A DNA stretch of 64,000 bases from Candidatus Phosphoribacter baldrii (GTDB lineage Bacteria > Actinomycetota > Actinomycetes > Actinomycetales > Dermatophilaceae): assembly GCA_016704565.1 (NCBI GenBank), contig JADIZV010000002.1, forward strand, positions 806,001 through 870,000, in the 5' to 3' direction. Both the position numbers and the translations under genes were made by a program. The notes beneath the pieces are model-generated. The model was not told the DNA's origin, did no database searches, and was given only the letters and a program-made list of their open reading frames with translations. Shown here in pieces: positions 39,414 to 48,000 of the stretch; the first letter of the stretch is position 1, and each line of letters starts with the position of its first letter.

Positions 39414-41363
39414 GTGGCGGGGAAGATCCGGGCGGAGGACATCCTTGCCGTCAAGGAACGGACCTCGATCGAAGAGGTCGTCCGCGAGCACGTCACCCTC
39501 ACCCGCCGCGGGTCGGCGCTGGTCGGGCTGTGCCCCTTCCACGACGAGAAGACCGGGTCGTTCAACGTCAACCCGCACAACGGCTTCTACCACTGCTACG
39601 GGTGCGGGGCGGGCGGCGACGTCATCAAGTTCGTCACCGAGATCGAGCACCTGACCTTCACCGAGGCGGTCGAACGGCTGGCCGCCAAGGCGGGCGTCGA
39701 ACTGCGCTACGAAGACGGTGGCGGGCGGCGCGAGGAGGCAGGGGGCGCCGGTCGACGCACCCGGCTCATCGAGGCGCACCGGGTCGCGCAGGAGTTCTAC
39801 GCGGCATACCTGCTGTCGGCGGGGGAGGCCCGCGCAGGGCGCGATTTCATGCGCGAGCGGGGGTTCGACGGGACGGTTGCGAAACGGTTCGGCGTGGGGT
39901 TCGCGCCGCGCGGGGGCGAGGAACTCGTGCGGCATTTGCGCGGCAAGGGGTTCAGCGACGACGAGCTGGTCACCGGAGGGCTGGCCGGGCGGGGGACGCG
40001 CGGGCTCTACGACCGGTTCCGGGGGCGGCTGGTGTGGCCGATCCGGGACATCACCGGCGACACCGTGGGCTTCGGGGCGCGGCGGATCTTCCCCGACGAC
40101 CGGATCGAGGCCAAATACCTCAACACCTCCGAGACGCCGATCTACAAGAAGTCGACCGTGCTCTATGGGCTCGACGCGGCGAAGAAGGCGATCTCCTCGC
40201 AGCGGGTCGCGGTCGTCGTCGAGGGCTACACCGACGTCATGGCCTGCCATCTGGCCGGCGTCGAGACAGCGGTGGCGTCGTGTGGGACGGCCTTCGGGAT
40301 CGACCACATCAAGGTGCTGCGGCGAATCATGCGCGACGAGGCCGACCTCGAGCCGGCCCGGGTGATCTTCACCTTCGACGGTGACCAGGCGGGGCAGGCC
40401 GCTGCGATGAAGGCGTTCAAGGAGGACCAGCGCTGGATGTCGCAGTCGTTCGTGGCGGTCGCTCCTGGAGGCAAGGACCCGTGCGAGCTGCGCCAGTCCG
40501 ACGGCGACGCGGCGGTCCGGGCACTGGTCGAGGACGCCGTGCCGATGTTCGAGTTCGCCGTCCGCACGACCATCGCGCGTTTCGACCTCGACACCGCCGA
40601 GGGCCGGGTCGCGGCGATCCGGGCCGCCGCACCGATCGTCGCCGAGATCCGCGACCAGTCGCTGCGACCTGAATACACCCGTCGGGTGGCCGGATTGGTT
40701 GGCGTCGAGGTCGAGTTGGTCGCCGCCGAGGCGCGCCGGGCGGCCGCGGCGCCCACAGGAACAGGGCGCGAGCGGCATAAGCCCGAGCGGGTTTTTCCCG
40801 AACCCTCCGAGTCGATGGTCGAGCCTTCGGCAGGCGAGCTGGCCGCCGCGTTTCCGCAGCCCAACCTGCGAGACCCCGTCGTCCAGGCGGAGCGGCAGTT
40901 GCTCCAGTGTCTTCTGCAGTTCCCGGACGCCGTTGACCCCCTGGATCTGCCTTTGCTGGAGGTGGCGGACTTCACGGCCGCCGCCCATCAGGCGGTGTTC
41001 GCCGCCGTCGCGGGCGTCGGCCTGCCCTCGCCGACGATGTCGGCACCGGCGTGGCACAGCGCTTTGGCGGAGGCGGCCCCGATCGCCATTCATCCGATGC
41101 TCGCTGAGCTGGCGGTGGCCCCGCTGCCGGTGTTGCTCGACCCGATGACCGGACGCCCGGCCACCCGCTACGTCGACTCGCTGGTCACCCGGGTGCGCGA
41201 GGTCGCGCTCTCGCGCCAGATCGCCGACGCCCTAGGGCAGTTGCGACGCCTGGACGCCACCCCCGACGCGGACGCCGACCCGGACCGGCGACGAGCCCTG
41301 GCCGTCCGGCTCCAGGACCTGCAGCGTCAACTGGCAGCCCTACGCGACCGAGAGGAGGCCTGA
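39414..41363 (+). CDS. dnaG: DNA primase DnaG
   Basis: 649 residues. The N-terminal zinc finger is CPFHDEKTGSFNVNPHNGFYHCYGCGAGGD. The catalytic core has RGLYDRFRGRLVWPIRD, ARRIFPDDRIEAKYLNT, then the Toprim motifs VVVEGYTDVMA and FTFDGDQAGQAA. The C-terminal DnaB-interaction domain is present but diverged. GTG at 39414 lies 7 nt after AGGAGG; a GTG two codons earlier is only 1 nt from that site. The primase follows a sigma operon that separates it from dgt. Confidence 0.95.
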   Translation: MAGKIRAEDILAVKERTSIEEVVREHVTLTRRGSALVGLCPFHDEKTGSFNVNPHNGFYHCYGCGAGGDVIKFVTEIEHLTFTEAVERLAAKAGVELRYEDGGGRREEAGGAGRRTRLIEAHRVAQEFYAAYLLSAGEARAGRDFMRERGFDGTVAKRFGVGFAPRGGEELVRHLRGKGFSDDELVTGGLAGRGTRGLYDRFRGRLVWPIRDITGDTVGFGARRIFPDDRIEAKYLNTSETPIYKKSTVLYGLDAAKKAISSQRVAVVVEGYTDVMACHLAGVETAVASCGTAFGIDHIKVLRRIMRDEADLEPARVIFTFDGDQAGQAAAMKAFKEDQRWMSQSFVAVAPGGKDPCELRQSDGDAAVRALVEDAVPMFEFAVRTTIARFDLDTAEGRVAAIRAAAPIVAEIRDQSLRPEYTRRVAGLVGVEVELVAAEARRAAAAPTGTGRERHKPERVFPEPSESMVEPSAGELAAAFPQPNLRDPVVQAERQLLQCLLQFPDAVDPLDLPLLEVADFTAAAHQAVFAAVAGVGLPSPTMSAPAWHSALAEAAPIAIHPMLAELAVAPLPVLLDPMTGRPATRYVDSLVTRVREVALSRQIADALGQLRRLDATPDADADPDRRRALAVRLQDLQRQLAALRDREEA

Positions 41364-41369
41364 CCGATC

Positions 41370-41927
41370 GTGGCTTTGCGACGTCCCAGGTTCGGCCGAC
41401 CCGACCCCGACCACACGCCGCCACCCCCGGTGCTTGCGGCCTTGGCACCCACGCCCACATCGGCAGGGGCGCGGCAGAGCCGCGACCGGCTCCTGGCCGC
41501 AGCACAGTCCGGCGAGACCTGGCTGTTGGCCAGCGTCCACCGGTTCGGTGCCGTCGAGCCGGACGGCACGGTCCGGTGGCTTCGACCTTGGCACGAGGTG
41601 GACGCGGCGTCCTGGGGCCGTGAATCCTCCACGTTGACAGTCACGTTCGTTGACGGCGGGCGACCAGTCATGCTCCCGATGGCCAACGAACGCACCTTCC
41701 TGCAGGCGCTGCGCGAACGGGTCCAAGCCAGTGTGGTGACGGCTCTCGAGCTGCCCCTGGACGGAGCTCGCAAGGCCAAGGCGGTCATCCGTCAGGACTT
41801 CGCGACCGGCGACCTGGTGGAACAACTCGTCCTCAGCAGAGGCACCCGGCCTTCTGATGCGATCTCTGCGGCCGCCGAGGCGGCCTTCGTGACGTTGCGT
41901 GAGGAGACCGGCATACCGCCGCGTTGA
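41370..41927 (+). CDS. Conserved hypothetical protein next to dnaG
   Basis: 185 residues from GTG at 41370, 6 nt after dnaG. It has no signal peptide or membrane span. A beta-rich core (GETWLLASVHRFGAVEPDGTVRWLRPWHEVDAASWGRESSTLTVTFVDGGRPVML) resembles a PH-like fold, and helices follow (FLQALRERVQASVVTALELPL). Genes of this type follow dnaG in many actinobacteria. No function is known to me. Confidence 0.7.
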   Translation: MALRRPRFGRPDPDHTPPPPVLAALAPTPTSAGARQSRDRLLAAAQSGETWLLASVHRFGAVEPDGTVRWLRPWHEVDAASWGRESSTLTVTFVDGGRPVMLPMANERTFLQALRERVQASVVTALELPLDGARKAKAVIRQDFATGDLVEQLVLSRGTRPSDAISAAAEAAFVTLREETGIPPR

Positions 41928-42115
41928 TTTGCCCGTGACCGTGGCCGACGCCGCTGTCCTGGCTGCGTGGCGTGCCCGCGGAACGGTGGAGCGGGCGGCA
42001 TACCGGCGCACAGGAGACCGACAGCAGACCCATGCGGACTGCACGCAATCGGCACAGGTGCCCCCTAGCGCGGAAGGCCATGGTGGACACACCTACCACC
42101 GGAAAGGCTCCGACG

Positions 42116-42388
42116 ATGAACCCCACCCGCTCCACGTCCCCAGGCACCGTCCGCCGTTGGTCCGCCGCAGCGATCGCCGCGGTGGCCGTCACCCTGGGGG
42201 GCGTCGGCATCACCCATGCGGCCGCGCAGACCACGACAGTCGCCACCACCATGACCCCGGGCACGACCTCGGCGACGACCGCGGCGACATCGAGCAGCAC
42301 TACCTCCACGACCTCGTCGGGATTCACTGCGGTCGCCGCTCCGGCGAATGCCGCAGGCTCGGCGCAGACGACGACCTCCGGCTCGTGA
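42116..42388 (+). CDS. Small exported or membrane-anchored Thr/Ser-rich protein
   Basis: 90 residues. ATG at 42116 follows GGAAAGG by 8 nt. A basic start (NPTRSTSPGTVRRW) and one hydrophobic segment (SAAAIAAVAVTLGGVGITHAAA) look like a signal peptide with an A-x-A end. The mature part is almost only Thr, Ser, Ala and Gly (TTTVATTMTPGTTSATTAATSSSTTSTTSSG). It precedes apbE by 24 nt, so the two form an operon. No homologue is recognised. An earlier ATG at 42080 has a poorer ribosome site. Confidence 0.6.
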   Translation: MNPTRSTSPGTVRRWSAAAIAAVAVTLGGVGITHAAAQTTTVATTMTPGTTSATTAATSSSTTSTTSSGFTAVAAPANAAGSAQTTTSGS

Positions 42389-42412
42389 CCGGCCGACCCG
42401 ACGAGGACCGAG

Positions 42413-43486
42413 ATGTCCCGACCTGTCGTCTGTGCCCAGACCGAGTTCCGGGCGATCGGCACCACCAACCGGATCCTCGCGACTGATCTCGCCGTCTTGC
42501 CGGAGGCCACGGCCATCGCGAGGGACTACCTCGACGCGCTCGACCGTGCCGTCTCGCGGTTCCGCACGGACTCCGAGGTATGCCGCCTCGCGGTCTCCGC
42601 CGCGGCGGGTCCGGCGAGCGCGCTCATGTCACCGACCTTCGCGCAGGCGCTCCGAGCCGGCCTGTATGCCGCCGCCCTCACCGACGGACTCGTCGACCCG
42701 ACGGTCGGGTCGGCCGTCATCGCCAGCGGATATGACGCCGACCTCGACCTCGTTCAGGCCCGCGCCGGGTTCGAGGTGAGCGACGCAGGGCCCGTGCCGG
42801 GCTGGCGAAGCGTGCGGATCGACGACGCTGATCGCCTCACCGTGCCAGCCGGGTGCGTCATCGATCTGGGGGCCACCGCCAAGGCGTTCGCGGCCGACAC
42901 CATCGCGGCGATGCTGGCCGACCAGTTGCCCGGTGGCTTCCTGGTCAACCTGGGCGGCGACCTGGCCGTCAGCGGACGGATCCCCGACGGCGGATGGCGG
43001 GTGGGGGTCCAGACTGCTGACGGCGGGACGGCTCAGGTGGTCACGACCACCGGTCAGGCCATGGCGACCTCATCCACGCGATTGCGCACCTGGCGCGTGC
43101 GCCACCCAGGACTAGTCCCGAACCTGGCCGGCCGCGGCCAGGATGACAACCCAGCAGGGCACGGTCCGGACCCCAAGCGGGCCGCGGGCGCGCTTGACGA
43201 CGACGCGTCGTCGAGAAGGACCGGTGCCACCGCCCACCACATCGTCGACCCGCGGACCGGTCGGACCTCGTCCGCGGTGTGGGCTCAGGTGACCTGTGCC
43301 GGAGTGACGGCACTGGAGGCCAACGCCGCGTCGACGGCCGCGATCGTGCTGGGTCTGGACGCGCCGACGTGGCTGGAGCAGCGCGGCATACCGGCTCGTC
43401 TGGACGCGGGTGACGGGCAGCTGCGGCTCACCGCCGGGTGGCCCGCGCCCGACTGCGAGGTTCCCAGGCCGTTGATAAGCCTCTGA
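42413..43486 (+). CDS. apbE: FAD:protein FMN transferase (ApbE family)
   Basis: 357 residues. ApbE attaches FMN from FAD to a Thr or Ser of exported redox proteins. ALDRAVSRFRTDSEVCRL, GLVDPTVGSAVIASGYD, VIDLGATAKAFAADTIAAML, FLVNLGGDLAVSG and HHIVDPRTGRTSSAVWAQVTCAGVTALEANAASTAAIVLG are the family blocks, the last holding the metal and FAD contacts. There is no clear signal peptide, so action may be cytoplasmic. An insert of about 40 residues rich in Asp and Gly (LAGRGQDDNPAGHGPDPK) sits before the last block. Small exported proteins lie on both sides, and one may be its substrate. Confidence 0.9.
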   Translation: MSRPVVCAQTEFRAIGTTNRILATDLAVLPEATAIARDYLDALDRAVSRFRTDSEVCRLAVSAAAGPASALMSPTFAQALRAGLYAAALTDGLVDPTVGSAVIASGYDADLDLVQARAGFEVSDAGPVPGWRSVRIDDADRLTVPAGCVIDLGATAKAFAADTIAAMLADQLPGGFLVNLGGDLAVSGRIPDGGWRVGVQTADGGTAQVVTTTGQAMATSSTRLRTWRVRHPGLVPNLAGRGQDDNPAGHGPDPKRAAGALDDDASSRRTGATAHHIVDPRTGRTSSAVWAQVTCAGVTALEANAASTAAIVLGLDAPTWLEQRGIPARLDAGDGQLRLTAGWPAPDCEVPRPLISL

Positions 43487-43551
43487 CAGGTCGGTCATCA
43501 CCAATGGGGCGAGGCTCCCGGGAAACGTCTCATCTGTCGAAGGAGAACACC

Positions 43552-43953
43552 GTGAACCAGATTCTCACCAAGATCCCCTGGCCGGCCACCACCGCCCGCC
43601 GATGGGCCACCGCCGCCGCGGCCGCCGCCGCCGTCGGAGCCGGCGCGGTCGGCCTGCACCTCAGCCAAGCCGACGCCGCCAGCTCCGGCAGCGCCTCGAC
43701 CGCCCGCACCGCCAACCAGTCGCCCCAACGCGCCGCGGTCGGTGGCACATCGGGTCTCACTGGCCAGGGCGGGGCCTCGACCCAGCAGGGTGCGGTGCCC
43801 GCCCAGCCGGGTCAGCACGGGCAAACGACCACCCGAGGGGGACTCCCGCCGACGGGGCAGTTGGGGGGCCTGTCGGGCGCCAGCGGCTTCCAACAGGCGG
43901 CCCCGCCAGGGCGCGGCGCGGGCCCGGGACAGACGGCGACGCGCGGGTCGTGA
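43552..43953 (+). CDS. Small exported Gly/Gln-rich protein downstream of apbE
   Basis: 133 residues from GTG at 43552, with AAGGAG at 6 nt. A hydrophobic segment (RWATAAAAAAAVGAGAVGLHL) with SQADAAS gives a likely cleavable signal peptide. The mature chain is low in complexity: GGTSGLTGQGGASTQQGAVPAQPGQHGQT, then a tail containing LSGASGF. SGA(S/T) is the centre of the known ApbE target motif, which normally has an upstream Asp (D-x-x-[ST]-G-A-T); the Asp is missing here. A flavinylated or simply structural role is open. Confidence 0.55.
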   Translation: MNQILTKIPWPATTARRWATAAAAAAAVGAGAVGLHLSQADAASSGSASTARTANQSPQRAAVGGTSGLTGQGGASTQQGAVPAQPGQHGQTTTRGGLPPTGQLGGLSGASGFQQAAPPGRGAGPGQTATRGS

Positions 43954-44035
43954 CCGGTCAGCGGCGTGGCGATGCGGCATACGAGATGCCGTTTAGCCTG
44001 TGGCGCCCCGGTTTGCTACCCTAACCGGGCACCAT

Positions 44036-44108
44036 TCCTCCATAGCTCAATTGGCAGAGCAGCCGGCTGTTAACCGGCAGGTTCTTGGTTCGAGTCCAAG
44101 TGGGGGAG
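44036..44108 (+). tRNA. tRNA-Asn (GTT)
   Basis: 73 nt fold as a complete cloverleaf. The acceptor pairs TCCTCCA (44036-44042) with TGGGGGA (44101-44107), with one T-G pair. The anticodon loop CTGTTAA carries GTT at 44069-44071 between GCCGG and CCGGC, and the T arm holds GGTTCGAGTCC. CCA is not encoded. A terminator follows 7 nt later. Confidence 0.96.
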
Positions 44109-44115
44109 CAAGCGC

Positions 44116-44144
44116 GCGGGATCGGTCCTTTGGGCCGGTCCCGC
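44116..44144 (+). terminator. Terminator after tRNA-Asn
   Basis: A 13-bp stem (two G-T pairs), GCGGGATCGGTCC with GGGCCGGTCCCGC, closing a TTT loop, directly after the tRNA. Confidence 0.75.
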
Positions 44145-44225
44145 ACTCGTTTCCGGGCCCCTTGACGTTGGCTCGGCACCGTCGGAGGGTATGCCGCCCG
44201 CTCACCCATGCGGCATGATCGCGCC

Positions 44226-44987
44226 ATGCGATGGCTGGCGGTCGGTGAGGCCGCGATCCCCGAAGGCGACGGCTGGCTGTCCGACCAGGAGGCCGCCCGC
44301 GCGGCGACGATGCGGTTCACCAAACGGCGCACGGAGTATCGGCTGCGGCGGCTGGCTGGCAAGCGTGCCGTGGCAGCTGTGCTCGGTCGCCCAGTCAACC
44401 CGGGCAGCCTGGCCAGCATCGAGGTGCTCAACCGGCGCGGGGGAGCACCCTACGTGGTGGTCGACGGGAACGACGCCGAGATGGACGTCTCACTCACCGA
44501 TCGGGCCGGGTGGGCGGTGTGTCTTGTCGGACCTGAGGGCGAGTTGTCCGGTGGCACGCTCGGGGTCGACCTGGAAGCCGTGGAGCCCCGCAGCCGCGGG
44601 TTCGTCGCGGACTATCTCACGGCATACGAGCAGGCCTATGTCAGCGGGCAGGGTGACCCCGGTAGCGAGGGTTGGGACGCAGCCGCCAACCTGCTGTGGT
44701 CCGCGAAGGAGTCCGCGCTCAAGGTGTTGCGCGTCGGCCTGCGGGCCGACACACGCTCGGTGGAGGTGACCCTGGGGGACTACGTGCGCCCCGATGGGTG
44801 GTCGCCACTCGTCGTGCACGCGCGCACGGGAGACCGGTTCCCCGGCTGGTGGCGCCGTGACGGCGTCTTCCTACTCACCCTGGCCAGCCGCCAGCTCACC
44901 GAGCCGCCGACGCTGCTCGCCGGCGGCGACGACCTCGCGGCGGGGGAGCCGGTCCACTCGTGGCTGGACCGGCCCCTCGCCGACTGA
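44226..44987 (+). CDS. 4'-phosphopantetheinyl transferase (Sfp type)
   Basis: 253 residues from ATG at 44226 (an in-frame ATG at 44208 is possible). Sfp-type enzymes transfer phosphopantetheine from CoA to carrier proteins. LRRLAGKRAVAAVLG is the CoA-binding region, GVDLEAVEPRS supplies the Mg-binding Asp/Glu, and LLWSAKESALKVLRVGL is the W-x-x-K-E-x-x-x-K signature. It is convergent with the carboxylase and lies 5.6 kb from the megasynthase end. It is the natural candidate to load that enzyme's six carrier domains. Those carriers have Thr in place of Ser, so substrate use is an open question. Confidence 0.9.
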   Translation: MRWLAVGEAAIPEGDGWLSDQEAARAATMRFTKRRTEYRLRRLAGKRAVAAVLGRPVNPGSLASIEVLNRRGGAPYVVVDGNDAEMDVSLTDRAGWAVCLVGPEGELSGGTLGVDLEAVEPRSRGFVADYLTAYEQAYVSGQGDPGSEGWDAAANLLWSAKESALKVLRVGLRADTRSVEVTLGDYVRPDGWSPLVVHARTGDRFPGWWRRDGVFLLTLASRQLTEPPTLLAGGDDLAAGEPVHSWLDRPLAD

Positions 44988-45020
44988 GCCGACTGATCAG
45001 GTCGCGAGCCGCTGCTCGCT

Positions 45021-48000
45021 TCAGGCCTTGGCAGCGAACTTGGCCATGCCGCGCTCGAGCGCGTCGATGACGTAGGGCCGCAGTTCCTCGGCCTTGATGA
45101 TCCGGTCGACCGACCCCATCCGCAAGGCCCGCTCGATGGTGTGGATCGAGTCGAACTCGTCGGCCACCTCACCGAGCTTCTCCGAGCGCACGGCGGCGGC
45201 CACGGCAGCGGCCTTGGCGCGCAGCCGTCCGGCCTCCGGACCCTTGGCGGCCGCCGCGGCAGCCTGCGCCTCCAGGACCCGCGGGTCCTTGTCGGTGCGG
45301 ATCTTGACGTCGCGGGCGAAGACCGTGGCTGCGGCCGGGGCACCACCGATGACCGAGGCGTAGGAGCCCTCGATCGCGGCGATCTCCATGTTCTCCGTGA
45401 GCGCCTTGGAGAAGACGACGAACGCGCCACCGTGGTAACGGGAGACGACGATGAAGACGATCGGGCCCTTGAAGTTGGTGATGGCCCGGCCGATCTCGGC
45501 GCCGTATTCCAACTGCCACTTGCGCATCGACTCCGGGGAGCCGTCGAAGCCCGACAGGTTGGCCATGACGACCAGCGGACGGTTGCCGCTCGTCGCGTTG
45601 ATCGCCCGGGCGGTCTTGCGGGAGGCCTGCGGGAAGAGGGTTCCCGAGGTCCACGCGGGCGGCCCGTCGGCGGGCACGAATCCCTTGCGGGGGAGCGACC
45701 GCGACGACAAACCGAGCATGCAGACCGGTATGCCGCCCACCGTCACGTCCCAGACGATGGAGTTCTCGCCGTCCTGCCAGTGCATCCAGCGTTCGAGTGG
45801 CTGGCAGTCGGTGTCGGAGACCGAACGCATGACCGAGCGCATGTCGAACGGCTGCTTGCGGTCGGGGTTGGTGGCGAAGTCGAACACCTCGGCGACCGTG
45901 GTGAAGCGAGTGCCAGGCACTTGCTCGTGGACCGACTCGCGGACGTCCCGCTCTCGGGGGTCGCTCGTCTCGTGGCGTCGGGGGAAGCGCTCGCCGGGGA
46001 CGACGTAGGTGTAGTCGTAGTGGTCGAGCAGCAGGCGGCAGGCGTCCTGGAAGCTCGGCGCCCAATATTGGCCCTGGCCGTTGAGGCCCATGACCCGGTC
46101 GTAGCCGCCGATGCCGAAGTTGTCCTCGGCGGACACGGCACCGGAGAAGTCCAGGGCCTGCTTGCCGGTGAGCACCATCGTGCTGGCCGGGGTCATGATG
46201 AGGATGCCCTTGGTGTGCATGAGCATCGTCGACTCGGCGTTCCAGTAGGGCTGGCCGCCGACGTTGATCCCGGTGACGATGATGTTGATCTCGCCGCCGC
46301 CCTGGGTGAATTCGATGATCCGCCGCAGGGTGAGGGCGATGAAGTCCATGTTTTCGGTGCCGGAGTCCATGGCGATGAGGGCGCCGGACGAGCAGGCATA
46401 CCACTCCACGGGGATCTTGCGCTCAGCCGCGAGCTTGAGCGAGGCGTTGATCCGCCGACACTCAGGTTCGGCGAGGTTGCCCAGGCCTTGCGTCGGGTCG
46501 GACAGCATCGCCACGCGGGTCATGCCCTCCGGAACGAGGTCGGTGTAGGTCGTCAGCAGGCCGACGACCAGGTGGGCGCTGTTGCCAGCCGGGGCCCGGT
46601 CGACGGGGACGAGCGTCTCACCGTCGGAGTCCAGGTCGAGTTCCTGGAAATGCCCGCGGGGGAACGGCGAGGGCTCGCCCTCGGCCGGCGTGAGCATGTG
46701 GACGATTTCGTAGGGGTAGGGAGCGCCGAACCGCTCCGCGGTCAGCACCTTCTGGGCATAGCGGGTCAGCGGTCTGATCGGGTGCTCACCGGGGTCGCCC
46801 AACCGGATCGTTGTGCCGGTGCGGCCGATCCCGTCGACCGTCATGACCTTCTCGACCAGCGTCGTGCCACCGTCCTCGGAGGGGACCGGCATACGAAGGT
46901 GCATGACGACCTTCTCCAGACCGGCGCCCTTGGCGAGGGGCAGGTAGTTGGCGGCCAGCGCGGGCCACTCGTCGGCGGGGATCTCCCAGGTGGGGCGGAC
47001 GTTGATGACCAGGCGGTTGGCCGTCGGACGCTCCCGCGGCGGGTAGTGCGACAAGGCCGTGCGCATCGCCGCCAGCGCCTGCAGCCCGATCCGGCCCAAA
47101 CGCGGATAGGTCTGCGCCCCGGTCTGGTCGTCGCGCACGGCGACGAGGTCGCGGACCTCGGCCACGGCGAACAAGCGCCGGTCCTTGGGGTTCTCGTGGG
47201 CCACACCGAAGAACAGGTAGACATCTTCTGGCGAAGGCAGTCGCTCGAGAGCGAAGTTGGACAGGCGCCACAGGTCCAGGCGCTTGGCCAGCATCGGGTG
47301 CAGGTTGCGGTAGAGACCGTCTTCGACGAACGTCCCATCCGGTTGCTGCCGGAAGGTCACGTGCGCCGTGGTGCGACCTTGCGAGTCACCCACCTTGCCC
47401 GTGATGGTCAGGTCGAGGCGGTGCAACGTGCGCCCGAAGGTGCACCGTTCGAGCACCCCGAGAGCCTGCTCGGTCAGTGCGTCGCCCTCAGCCAGTGGAC
47501 CGTTCTGCCAGACGACGAGGTCGATGACGACCTCCTTCTCGACCGGCACTGCGGATAGGTGGCCGCGCATGGCGTCGGCGAACGAGGGCAGCTGCTCAAG
47601 GGGCAGGTAGGAGTTGACCAGGCGGACCGGCATACCGGAGTGCTCGTAGTCCGCCTGCGAGATCCGGAAGCCGCCCACGGACTGCGTGGTGAAGTCGTGC
47701 AGGTCGCGGATGCGGTAGAACCGCCGCGCGTAGACCTCAAGGACGACATCCCGGTATGCCGTGCCCGCCGCGTCCGCGTCGGTCTGCAACCAGGCGTCGA
47801 GCAGGTCGATCCGGACCGGGTGTGGCGCGGCAACGAGCGCGTCGATCTTGGCGGTGCGCTCCGGGCCGGTGGGCAAGTCGCGCAGGGCGACGAGGTCGGC
47901 CCGGACCTGGGCCTGCATCTGGGCCGCGGCCGCGAGCATCTCCGGCTCTTCGAAGAAGTGGAAGAGGATGTCACGAGCCAGGTCGGCCACGTTCTGCTGG

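Noticed and set aside
45141..47558. An 805-codon plus-strand frame opposite the carboxylase
   Set aside because: Antisense shadow of a clear carboxyltransferase gene; no motifs of its own.
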